A stretch of DNA of 64,000 nt from Actinoplanes subtropicus (lineage in GTDB: Bacteria > Actinomycetota > Actinomycetes > Mycobacteriales > Micromonosporaceae). A model generated the notes under the pieces. That model made no database searches. It had not been told where the DNA came from and saw nothing but the letters and a program-made list of their open reading frames with translations. Positions 56,502-64,000 of the stretch are shown here, one piece after another. The stretch covers positions 301,632-365,631 of the forward strand of contig NZ_JOJL01000011.1 in NCBI RefSeq assembly GCF_000721705.1. The letters are read 5' to 3'. Numbering within the stretch: the stretch's first letter is position 1; each line of letters opens with the position of its first letter. A program made the position numbers and the translations under genes.

Positions 56502-57171
56502 GCAGGGCGCCCGGGGGATGAGCGCGCTGCAGACCGGCCTGCTGTTCCTGCCGGGCGCGATCGGGCTGGCGGTCGGCTCCCCGGTCGGCGCGCGGCTGGC
56601 CAAGCGGTACGGCGTGGGCCCGGTCAGCGGGGTCGGGCTGCTCGTGGTCGCCGCCGGGTTCCTGGCCAACCTGACATACGGCATCGACACCCCGCTGGCC
56701 TGGTTCTGCACGGTCGGCTTCGTCACCGGCGTGGCGATGGGGCTGGGCATCGCGCCGACCGTGGCGGCGGTGATCGCGGTGCTGCCGGTCGACCGGATGG
56801 GCGCGGGCTCGGCGGTGAACAACACCGTGCGGCAGGTGGGCAGCGTGCTCGGCATCGCGGTGCTCGGGACGATCCTGACCACCGCGTACCGGGATCGGAT
56901 CGCGCCCTTCCTGGCGAACCTGCCGGCCGGCGCCCGGGACGCCGCGACGCCGTCGGCCGAGCGCACCCGCGCGGTCGCCGACGCCCTGCACCGGCCCGAG
57001 CTCACCGACGCGGCCAACCGGGTGTTCGTCGCGTCGATGCACGTCACCGCGGCCTCGGCGGCGCTGACCCTGGCGGCCGGCGCGGTGCTGCTGATCGTCG
57101 CCTTCCGCCGCCGGCACACCGCGCCGAGCCCCGATCGGGAGGTCCCGATGGTGGCGCTGGAACGCGCGTGA
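56502..57171 (+). pseudogene. DHA2-type MFS transporter, 3' part, split by the prophage
   Basis: Continues the transporter: LPGAIGLAVGSPVGARLAKR, VTGVAMGLGIAPTVAAVIAV, GAGSAVNNTVRQVGSVLGIA (a typical DHA2 sequence), last helix AASAALTLAAGAVLLIV. ATG 56518 with no evident promoter could start a fragment but it would lack the first nine helices. 893 bp left plus 670 bp right equals 1563 bp, exactly 521 codons, when the element is removed. Confidence 0.9.
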
Positions 57172-57190
57172 CTCTCAGGCATTCCGACTA

Positions 57191-57229
57191 CCGCTGTGGG
57201 GGCGCGGCACGGCCGCGCCCCCACAGCGG
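57191..57229. terminator. Bidirectional terminator
   Basis: 57191-57208 and 57212-57229 are perfect 18-bp complements (CCGCTGTGGG outer part) with a 3-nt loop. It stands between the convergent ends of the MFS gene and the subtilisin gene. Confidence 0.85.
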
Positions 57230-57238
57230 ATCGGTGGA

Positions 57239-59908
57239 TCAGCGGAGCCTGGTTTCCCGGGCCACGAGTGGCCCGGAGAAATAGCCGGGCAGCGCGGACG
57301 CGTCGGTGGTCGCGACCACGGCGTAGGACCCGTCACGGGACAGGGCGGCACCGTCCCAGGCCCGGCGCGTGTTGCTGACATCATCGGGCAGCGGCGTGTA
57401 CCACGCCCCCAGCGCGGAGGAAGCCCCGCTCGCGGAAATCACCGAGAACAGGCCGGACTTGCCGGTGTCGGAACGGTAGATCGAGACGATCGCGCGGGAA
57501 CCGTCGCGGGACAGCCGGCCGAACGTCACCTGGTTGCTGGTGTAGGCGGCGCTGGTGTCCCGGCTGACGATCTTGGTGGCGCCGGTGGTCAGGTCGCGCC
57601 AGTAGGCCTGGGTGAAGAAGGTGCCTACGTTGGTCAGGTCGTCGTCGGACTTGAACAGGACGTAGCGGCCGTCCGTGGACATGTCGAGCAGCTCGCCCCA
57701 GGAGTCGGCGGTTCCGTTCGCCCAGGCCGAGACCATGACGGTGGTGCCCGTGGTCAGGTCGCGGCGGTAGGCGTTCGAGCTGAAGGAGATGTCCTTGGCG
57801 GTGGCGCTCAGATTGGTGGCGCGGGAGCTGAAACCGACGTAGCGACCGTCGTCGGAGAACACCGGGGTGCTGCTCTGGTCGTCGCCCATGGCGCCGTCGC
57901 GGGCGACGCTGATCAGCGTGTGTGCGCCGCTGGCGACGTTCGCGACGACGACCTGGTCGATGACGTTGCCGGCCGCGCCGCCCCACAGCATCGCCTCCGA
58001 GGTGACGTACGCGACCGAGGTGCCGGCGGCGTTCACCGTGGGGGAATGGCTGTGGCCGACCGCAGCCTTGCCGGCCAGGCGGCTGATCAGCTTGACCGTG
58101 CCGGTGGTGCGGTCGAAGAGGTACACGTCGCTGCTGTCGTTGGTGTCGTCGGCGGTCAGCCGGGCGTCGGAGGAGAACGCGATCCAGCGGCCGTCGGGCG
58201 AGATGTCCGGTTCCCCGCTGGAGCCGTCCGCCGCTCCGCCGGCGGCCGCGTGGCTGACCAGCGTGGTGGTCGCGGTGGCCAGGTCGGTGACGAAGACGTC
58301 GGCGGCGTGGTCGGTGTCGCCGGTGACGATGTTGGCGGCGGTGGACACGAAGGCGACGTACCGGCCGTCGGCGCTCACCGAGGGCGAGCCGGTGTCGCCG
58401 GAGAGCTGGCCGCCGCTCGAGGAACGGGCGACCGGGACCGATTCGTTCAAGGCCGGCAGTCCGGCCGCGCGGGCCCCGATGGTGACGGTGGAGTTCGCCG
58501 AGTGGGCGGCGGTGTCCTGCACGCGTACGGTCACCGCGGTTGCCGCCGCCGCGGCCGTCGGTGTTCCGGAGACGACACCCGTGCTCTTCAGCGTCAGCCC
58601 GGCCGGCAGGGTGCCGCCGGTGACGCTCCAGGTGTACGGGCCGACCCCGCCGGTCGCGTGCAGCGTGCCGGTGTACCCCTGGCCGACCAGCGCGTCCGGC
58701 AGCCGGCGGGTCGCCGGGGTGGCCAGGGCGAGCGGGGTGGTCAGTGTGGACAGCAGCAGGTTCGGGGTGTCACCCGTGACGCCGGTGATCTTGCCGGGGG
58801 TGGCCGAGGAGGACAGCCGCGCGGCGACCACGGCCGGGGTGAGCGTCGGCTCCCGGCCGAGCATCAATGCCGCGGCGCCGGCCACGTGCGGGGTGGCCAT
58901 CGACGTGCCGGACAGCGTCTGGGTCGCCGTGTCCGAGGCGTTGGAGTCGGAGACGATGTCCTCACCGGGGGCGAACTGGTCGACGCACGGGCCCCGGTTG
59001 GAGAACCACGACATCGCGTCGGTGTCATTCGTCGAGCCGACGGTGACCGCGGCCGGCACCAGGGCCGGGCTGTGCTCGCAGGCGTCGGAGCCGTCGTTGC
59101 CGGCCGCGACGACCACCGTGATGCCGTCGTTGATCGTCGCCTGCACCGCCTGCTCCAGCGCCGGGTCCGGGTCGCCGCCGAGGCTCATGTTGACCACGGC
59201 CGGCCCGGTGGTGTGCTGCGCGATCACCCAGTCCAGGCCGGCGATGACACTCTCGTCGTCGCCGTATCCCTGGCAGCCCAGCACGCGTACGCCGACGATC
59301 TTGGCCTTCTTCGCCACCCCGTAGGTGGCCCCGGCGAGAGTGCCGGCCACGTGCGTGCCGTGTCCGTTGCAGTCGCCGGTACCCAGCCCGTCGGGCACGA
59401 AGTTGATCGGTGCGCTGGCCCGCCCGCCGAAGTCTTTGTGGGTGGCCCGCACCCCGGTGTCCACCACGTAGGCGGTGACGCCGGCCCCGCCACCGGTCCA
59501 GGTGTACTTCGTGTCGAGCGGCAACGCGCGCTGGTCCACCCGGTCGAGACCCCACGGGGCGTCCGACTCGGTGTCGCTGATCCGCATGCGACGGACCGGA
59601 TCGACGGCCAGGACGGAGGGGTCGTGGCGCAGCCTCGCGGCCGCCGCCGGGGTGAGATCGGCGGTGAAACCGGGCAGGGCGGCGGTGAACTGCCGGCGGA
59701 TCGTGACGCCGGCCGCGCGCGCCCGTGCCCGCTGGGTCTCCGGTGGCGCGGCGGTCAGGCGCACGATGTATCTCGCGGTGGCGGCCGGTGCGGTGGCGGC
59801 CGGTGCGGCGGTGGCCGGTGCCGGGGCCGTCCCGGCGCCCAGCACCGCGACGAGCAGTATCGGCCAGCCCGAGCGTCCCCACCGGACAAATCGTCTTGTC
59901 TGGTTCAT
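57239..59908 (-). CDS. Secreted subtilisin-like serine protease with C-terminal propeller
   Basis: 889 residues from ATG 59908 (GGAGG six nt upstream). Signal peptide ~1-35, Inhibitor_I9 propeptide ~45-110 (YIVRLTAAPPETQRARARAA), S8 domain ~125-380 with Asp in AYVVDTGV, His in GHGTHVAGT, Asn in VVAAGNDGSD and Ser in SGTSMATPHVAGAA. Then an Ig-like putative domain ~400-490 (GGVGPYTWSVTGGTLPAGL) and ~510-889 repeated SxDGRYVAFxS units of a PD40/WD-type beta-propeller. Extracellular; the propeller may select substrate. Confidence 0.92.
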   Translation of the reverse strand: MNQTRRFVRWGRSGWPILLVAVLGAGTAPAPATAAPAATAPAATARYIVRLTAAPPETQRARARAAGVTIRRQFTAALPGFTADLTPAAAARLRHDPSVLAVDPVRRMRISDTESDAPWGLDRVDQRALPLDTKYTWTGGGAGVTAYVVDTGVRATHKDFGGRASAPINFVPDGLGTGDCNGHGTHVAGTLAGATYGVAKKAKIVGVRVLGCQGYGDDESVIAGLDWVIAQHTTGPAVVNMSLGGDPDPALEQAVQATINDGITVVVAAGNDGSDACEHSPALVPAAVTVGSTNDTDAMSWFSNRGPCVDQFAPGEDIVSDSNASDTATQTLSGTSMATPHVAGAAALMLGREPTLTPAVVAARLSSSATPGKITGVTGDTPNLLLSTLTTPLALATPATRRLPDALVGQGYTGTLHATGGVGPYTWSVTGGTLPAGLTLKSTGVVSGTPTAAAAATAVTVRVQDTAAHSANSTVTIGARAAGLPALNESVPVARSSSGGQLSGDTGSPSVSADGRYVAFVSTAANIVTGDTDHAADVFVTDLATATTTLVSHAAAGGAADGSSGEPDISPDGRWIAFSSDARLTADDTNDSSDVYLFDRTTGTVKLISRLAGKAAVGHSHSPTVNAAGTSVAYVTSEAMLWGGAAGNVIDQVVVANVASGAHTLISVARDGAMGDDQSSTPVFSDDGRYVGFSSRATNLSATAKDISFSSNAYRRDLTTGTTVMVSAWANGTADSWGELLDMSTDGRYVLFKSDDDLTNVGTFFTQAYWRDLTTGATKIVSRDTSAAYTSNQVTFGRLSRDGSRAIVSIYRSDTGKSGLFSVISASGASSALGAWYTPLPDDVSNTRRAWDGAALSRDGSYAVVATTDASALPGYFSGPLVARETRLR

Positions 59909-60065
59909 GTGTGGCCTCCCCGATCGCCCCATCGATTTGGATCATGGTGCCGGAGCGGATCGAGGCGGCCTAGGGCCCTGTGAGATACCGGACAGGTTCG
60001 CTGCATCCGCCGCCGCCGACGAAGACCGGTGGAGAGGCCGCCGGCCGGGACGTAGGCGGCCCGGT

Positions 60066-60668
60066 CTACCGGGGGAGCGGCGGGCGCCACATCGTGGTGA
60101 TCACGTGGCCGCTCGCGGCGGTGATCGTCCCGTGTGGGGCGAAGCCCAGCCGGGCGTACCGGGCGTCGTTGACGGGGTTCGAGGACTCCAGATAGGCGGC
60201 GGCGCCCTCGGCGTCGACCGCGGCCAGGTTCTCCGCCAGCAGGCGCATGCCGTGGCCGGCGCCGCGGTGGGCGTCGTGGGTGCCGATCAGGCCCAGGTAG
60301 TGGTGCGGCTCGCGGGGCCGGGCCGCCTCGAACTGCCCCATGATCGCGAGGATGCCGTCGGTGGCCTCCCGGCCGGTGGTGTTCAGCAGCAGGCGCTCGA
60401 GCTCCGCCTCCTCGGCGCCGGTCAGCTCGACCCCGCCGGGCGGGATCCACACCGAGGTGGCCTCGCCGCCCGCGGTCAGATACGTGCAGGGATAGCGCTG
60501 CACGCAGGTGACGTAGAACCGCCACAGGCCGGCCGCCTGCTCGGCCCGGCGGTCGACGTCGGGAAACGCCGGCCCCCAGAGCGGGTCGTGAAAGAACGCG
60601 GTGGTCAGGATCGCCACGATCCGGTCGATGTCGGCCGGCCCGGCGACCCGAGCGGTTCCGGAGGTCAC
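60066..60668 (-). CDS. GNAT acetyltransferase
   Basis: 200 residues from GTG 60668. IDRIVAILTTAFFHDPLWGP at the start, HHYLGLIGTHDAHRGAGHGM with the Q/RxxGxG/A acetyl-CoA loop, and AAYLESSNPVNDARYARLGF at the end. It resembles actinobacterial GNATs of the small-molecule type. TAGGGT is 7 nt before the GTG, giving a probable leaderless mRNA. Confidence 0.85.
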   Translation of the reverse strand: MTSGTARVAGPADIDRIVAILTTAFFHDPLWGPAFPDVDRRAEQAAGLWRFYVTCVQRYPCTYLTAGGEATSVWIPPGGVELTGAEEAELERLLLNTTGREATDGILAIMGQFEAARPREPHHYLGLIGTHDAHRGAGHGMRLLAENLAAVDAEGAAAYLESSNPVNDARYARLGFAPHGTITAASGHVITTMWRPPLPR

Positions 60669-60730
60669 CGTCAGAACCCTAGCGCCTGTGCCGGGGCGGG
60701 GCGGATGGGCCGGCCGCGCCCCCGCGCCGG

Positions 60731-61255
60731 TCAGGCGGCGACGTCCAGCAGGTCGCCGTTGTCGAGCACGTTCTTCAGCGAGCCCAGGTCGACGCCCTTG
60801 TGCTGGAAGAGGTTGACCAGGCCGGAGGCGGACGTGGCCTGGCCGGACACGTCGCCGGTGCTCATCTGGAGCAGCTGGCTGACCTGGTCGAGCTTGTCGT
60901 CGTCCTGCAGGCCCGAGTTCTCGCCCTTGGGGGCGGCCGCCTTGGCGTGGTGGCCGCCGTGGTGCGCGCCCTTCGCCCGGGGCGGGGGCGTGCCGGCCGC
61001 CGACGCGATCTTCTCGGCGTCCGCGTCCGAGGTGGTGCCGCCCTGCTTGATCGCGGCGATCAGGTCGTCGTGCGAGAGGCCCTTCTCGGCGGCCAGGTCG
61101 TTGAGCGTCTTGTCGCCGCGCAGCTGATTGCGGAGGTCGTCGGTGCTCATGCCGAGCTTGTCCGCGACCCGGGCCGGCAGGTCGTGGCGATGGTGCTTCG
61201 TGGCCTGCACCGAGCTGGTGGTGGCCGGGTCGGCTGCGCTGATGGGCGTGGTCAT
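60731..61255 (-). CDS. Small hydrophilic helical protein
   Basis: 174 residues, ATG 61255 behind CGGAGCAG. One repeat-like helical unit (KLGMSTDDLRNQLRGDKTLN then DLAAEKGLSHDDLIAAIKQG) of a type frequent in actinobacterial secreted or cell-wall proteins, a His-rich linker (AKGAHHGGHHAKA) and a C-terminal helical segment (LVNLFQHKGVDLGSLKNVLD). No signal peptide is evident. Role unknown. Confidence 0.6.
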   Translation of the reverse strand: MTTPISAADPATTSSVQATKHHRHDLPARVADKLGMSTDDLRNQLRGDKTLNDLAAEKGLSHDDLIAAIKQGGTTSDADAEKIASAAGTPPPRAKGAHHGGHHAKAAAPKGENSGLQDDDKLDQVSQLLQMSTGDVSGQATSASGLVNLFQHKGVDLGSLKNVLDNGDLLDVAA

Positions 61256-61371
61256 GGTGTTCTGCTCCGTTCCGCGGGGCGACCGTCGCCCACTCTCGGG
61301 GGTTCAGATCGGACGCCCCGCGGAACGGCTGCGCGTTTGACAGCGGATCCACAGGCTCACACAGGCGGTTC

Positions 61372-61590
61372 CTATGTTTCGCTCGCGGCCAGCTTCTCCA
61401 TCGCCCGGACGTACTCCCGGTCGGTGATGTCACCCGCGGCGAGCTGGGCCGCGAGCACGCCCTCGGTGCTCGACGCGTCCGGGTCCGCGCGCCAGGGCCG
61501 GTTGGCCCGGGGCTCCTGACCCACCCGCTTCCACACCGTCAGCGCGCAGACTGACAGGACGAACACGATAAAACCGTACAAAAACAGCAT
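61372..61590 (-). CDS. SHOCT-like small membrane protein
   Basis: 72 residues from ATG 61590 (GGGAG just upstream). One N-terminal TM helix (MLFLYGFIVFVLSVCALTVW) and a C-terminal VLAAQLAAGDITDREYVRAM, the SHOCT domain consensus. Typical actinobacterial short protein with unknown partner. 61591-61797 upstream holds no gene I can support. Confidence 0.7.
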   Translation of the reverse strand: MLFLYGFIVFVLSVCALTVWKRVGQEPRANRPWRADPDASSTEGVLAAQLAAGDITDREYVRAMEKLAASET

Positions 61591-61797
61591 TCTCCCGTCA
61601 CCTCCCGTCACTCATGCTGGAGCGGCGGCCGTGCTGATCGGAAGAGCGGCGTCGGCTAGTCGACGGGCCAACCTTGCCGCCGGGTCGCGTCAGGCCATCG
61701 CGTACGAGATTCACGCCAAGGCCAACGACCGGCCACGCCATCAGGTACCCAGTTTCCCGACGCCGGCACCATTCGCCCGGTGACCTTGATGACCGGG

Positions 61798-63006
61798 TCA
61801 GGTCTGGGGGGACCAGATCACCAGGCCCAGGCACATCTCGTCGCTGGTGCCGTCGCCCCAGACCACGTAGCGCGGCGGCAGCGTGCGCAACTGGGGCAGC
61901 AGCTTGCGCAGCCCCGCGTCGTGCGTGCAGGTGACCCGCAGCTTGTCGCCCGGCTTGACCGCCACCGGCGTGGCCAGCGGGTGGATCGCCTGGTCGTCGA
62001 AGTTGTACTGCGGGATGTCCAGCAGGGTCCGGGCGCCGGCGGTGCCGGGGTTGAGCTCTATCTTGATCGACCGGCCCAGCAGGTGCATGTGCCCGGCGAC
62101 GGCGTAGATCGTGCCGGCGTCGCGGACCGGGCGGTCGCAATGCTGGGTGGTGCCGGGCGTCGGCGTGCCGTTGTCGCACATCTGCACCAGCCCGTCCTCG
62201 GTGGAGCCGACGTCGTCACCGAACCGGTGCGTGACATCCGCGATGGCCGCCTTCCGGTCGCACAGCGCGCCGGACTCGCCGGCCGTGCAGGGCAGTTCGA
62301 TCGGGGCCGGGAGCTTCAGCGTGTCCAGCGGCGCCAGCTTCCTGGTGCCGTCGGTGAGGCGCAGCCGGATGCTGGACTGGTCGGTGCCGGCCGGCTTGCC
62401 GCCGGTGGCCAGCAGGTTGTAGTGCACCTGCATGACGAGCAGGCTGCCCGGCGGCATCGGGTAGCCGGCACCGGCCGACAGCAGCGTCTCGTTGGCGCCG
62501 GGCGCCCAGTGCGCCACCCAGCCCGCGTCGCCGCCGATGCCCGCGTCGCCGAAGCAGGTCCACCCCTCGCCGGGGTCGGCGGCGTCGACCGCGCGCGCCT
62601 TGGCGGCCTGGCCCGGGTCGACCCGGAAGAAGATCGCGTGGTGCACGATCGCGGTGTTCTGCGGCAGGAACTGGCTGCCGGTCAGGTACGCGTCGGTGGT
62701 CAGCTTCGGGTCGACGAGGAAGCACCGGTACTCGTCGGTCCCACCCTTAGGGGCCACCGGCTCGTACGGCTGCGGCATCTTCAGCGTCACGAAGCGCTCG
62801 CCGGCCCGCAGCGGCGCGGCCGCCGGTATCACCCCCGAGCCGTGCTCGTGCCCCGCGTGCTCGGACGCCGCCGAGCTCTCCGCGCCGGCGGCCCCGCCCG
62901 ATCCGGCCGCCCCGGCCGCGCCGTTGCCGCAGGCGGCCACCACCAGCACTGCCGCCAGGCCGGCCGCAAGGGCCCCGATCCGGCGTGTCTTTCGCATTGC
63001 TCGCAC
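61798..63006 (-). CDS. PHM-like copper type II monooxygenase lipoprotein
   Basis: 402 residues from GTG 63006 (GGAGG nine nt upstream; ATG 62997 is an alternative). Lipoprotein signal with lipobox VVAACG. The catalytic region has IVHHAIFF (two His) and MQVHYN (His) for one copper, and AGHMHLLG (HxH) plus GTSDEMCLG (Met) for the other, as in peptidylglycine and dopamine monooxygenases. YRCFLVDP and DIPQYNFDDQ are also family-like. A His/Glu-rich segment (EHAGHEHGSG) follows the lipobox. The substrate is unknown; it acts outside the membrane. Confidence 0.85.
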   Translation of the reverse strand: MRAMRKTRRIGALAAGLAAVLVVAACGNGAAGAAGSGGAAGAESSAASEHAGHEHGSGVIPAAAPLRAGERFVTLKMPQPYEPVAPKGGTDEYRCFLVDPKLTTDAYLTGSQFLPQNTAIVHHAIFFRVDPGQAAKARAVDAADPGEGWTCFGDAGIGGDAGWVAHWAPGANETLLSAGAGYPMPPGSLLVMQVHYNLLATGGKPAGTDQSSIRLRLTDGTRKLAPLDTLKLPAPIELPCTAGESGALCDRKAAIADVTHRFGDDVGSTEDGLVQMCDNGTPTPGTTQHCDRPVRDAGTIYAVAGHMHLLGRSIKIELNPGTAGARTLLDIPQYNFDDQAIHPLATPVAVKPGDKLRVTCTHDAGLRKLLPQLRTLPPRYVVWGDGTSDEMCLGLVIWSPQT

Positions 63007-63211
63007 CGCGATTCGCCTCCATCCCCGTCAGGCACATCCCCATCGAGGATGGACAAGACGCCCGGGAAGGTACATCCGGGAAAACCCGGATGGTGACCCC
63101 GAAACGACTGTCAGGGAGCTCGCAGCCGCGGCGCAGCAACGGCGCAGCGAACCGATGAAAGATGTCCACCATGGTTGTTCAGATGCGCACGCCCGCCGTC
63201 TGAGCCCCGCG

Positions 63212-64000
63212 ATGCCCAACCTGCGCCGCGTGTCGCTGCGCACCAAGCTGGTCGCCTCGGTGCTGGTGCTGGTGTTCGCCGCGTTGTTGCTGATCAGCCT
63301 GGCCAGCACGTACGCGCTGCACCGCTATCTGATCACGCGGATGGACGACCAGCTGCGCACCTTCGCCGAGTCGTCCGTCGACACCTCGACCACCAACAAC
63401 CTCGCGCTCACCCACGATTGGGCGGTCGTCCCGCCGGATTACCTGGCCGCGGTCACCTCGGTCTCCGGCGTGGGCGATCTCTACTTCGGTGGCAAGCTGA
63501 CCTCCACCGACCTGCCGATCATCCTGACCGGCGTGGACGCGATCAACGCTCATACGAACATGCCGTACACGACGCCCTCGGCCAACGGCAAGTACATGTG
63601 GCGGATGCTGGTGATCCGCGTCAGCAACGACTCGGTGCTGCATGTCGGGCAGCGGATGACCGGCACCGAGGAGGCCGTCGGCCGGCTGGTCCGGGCGGAC
63701 ATCCTGGTCGGGGTGGGTGTGTTGATCGCGCTGGCGGCGGTGGGTGCGGCGCTGGTGCGGCAGAGTCTGATCCCGTTGTTCGAGTCGGAGGCGAAGATGC
63801 GGCAGTTCGTGGCGGACGCGTCGCACGAGTTGCGGACGCCGTTGACCACGATCCGCGGGTTCGCCGAGCTGTATCGCCAGGGCGCGGTCTCCGATCCGGA
63901 GGATGTGGCCAAGCTGGTCCGGCGGATCGAGGACGAGGCCGCCCGGATGGGTCTGCTGGTGGAGGACCTGTTGCTGCTGGCCCGGCTGGATCGGGAGCGG
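63212..64000 (+). CDS. Sensor histidine kinase (3' partial)
   Basis: 263 codons to the window edge. TM1 ~8-32 (LVASVLVLVFAALLLISLAS), extracytoplasmic domain ~33-165, TM2 ~168-187, and HisKA with FVADASHELRTPLTTIRGFA (phospho-acceptor His) at ~210. The ATPase domain is beyond the window. ATG 63212 is the first start before TM1; a stop lies 9 bases upstream. Its response regulator is not in the window: the upstream gene is the divergent copper enzyme. Confidence 0.88.
   Translation, partial: MPNLRRVSLRTKLVASVLVLVFAALLLISLASTYALHRYLITRMDDQLRTFAESSVDTSTTNNLALTHDWAVVPPDYLAAVTSVSGVGDLYFGGKLTSTDLPIILTGVDAINAHTNMPYTTPSANGKYMWRMLVIRVSNDSVLHVGQRMTGTEEAVGRLVRADILVGVGVLIALAAVGAALVRQSLIPLFESEAKMRQFVADASHELRTPLTTIRGFAELYRQGAVSDPEDVAKLVRRIEDEAARMGLLVEDLLLLARLDRER

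Noticed and set aside
61598..62179. 193-codon minus-strand frame
   Set aside because: Overlaps the 3' half of the copper monooxygenase gene in another frame with Arg/His low-complexity sequence. The monooxygenase has clear motifs.

Overview
The window is high-GC actinobacterial DNA. Reading frames are long, GTG starts are common, genes are packed with 4-base ATGA or GTGA overlaps, and several genes seem to begin directly after a TANNNT -10 element (leaderless). The gene content (Mrp antiporter, NrtR/SPFH/NAD-kinase-like cluster, DUF6328, S8 protease, GAF-SpoIIE phosphatase) would fit a Micromonosporaceae soil actinomycete such as an Actinoplanes relative. There is no rRNA or tRNA here, so the genus is inference.

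Layout. 1-3269: the end of a heptose-nucleotide cluster (sedoheptulose-7-P isomerase fused in frame to a HldE-like kinase/nucleotidyltransferase, an SDR, a GT9 glycosyltransferase). 3430-10215: minus-strand Mrp/Mnh cation antiporter genes, with mnhE separated from mnhF-G-(DUF4040)-B-C-D by a lipoprotein gene and a decayed GH15 gene. 10219-15976: enolase-superfamily enzyme, FAD/Fe-S D-2-hydroxyacid dehydrogenase and a PoxB-like enzyme, which would feed electrons from hydroxyacids or pyruvate to the membrane. 16064-20839: topoisomerase IB, GAF-SpoIIE phosphatase, DUF6328 membrane protein, Rieske/DUF2231 protein and an MFS transporter. 20840-21870: repeat-rich DNA (C-rich tandem repeats, a 30-bp-stem hairpin, a 7-bp satellite) that runs into the 3' end of an ABC permease gene. 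21866-31242: a long minus-strand transcription unit SPFH protein - NAD-kinase-like - ABC ATPase (AbrB tail) - ABC ATPase - two FtsX-type permeases, divergent from an NrtR-type Nudix regulator with a symmetrical operator array between them. 31977-34700: VOC protein, GT-C-like membrane protein, MarR regulator.

35634-56501 is a compact 20.85-kb prophage. It sits inside a DHA2-type MFS transporter gene (34762-35654 plus 56502-57171). A perfect 21-bp repeat marks both ends, and removing the element restores one 520-codon frame. Left arm: tyrosine integrase, XRE repressor, excisionase-like protein, and a replication protein whose gene carries three 10-bp iterons at exact 21-bp spacing. Then come an HNH-TerL fusion, one 1033-codon portal-protease-capsid frame, head-tail and tail genes including a likely +1 frameshifted tail chaperone, a short tape measure, tail fibres, holin-like protein and M15-like lysin. 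The right arm holds minus-strand cargo or regulatory genes.

57191-64000: terminator, secreted subtilisin with a C-terminal propeller, GNAT, two small proteins, a PHM-like copper monooxygenase lipoprotein, and the start of a sensor histidine kinase cut by the window edge. Three places in the window (gmhA/hldE, HNH/TerL, portal/protease/capsid) show adjacent protein families read in one frame while a Shine-Dalgarno and start codon remain at the seam.
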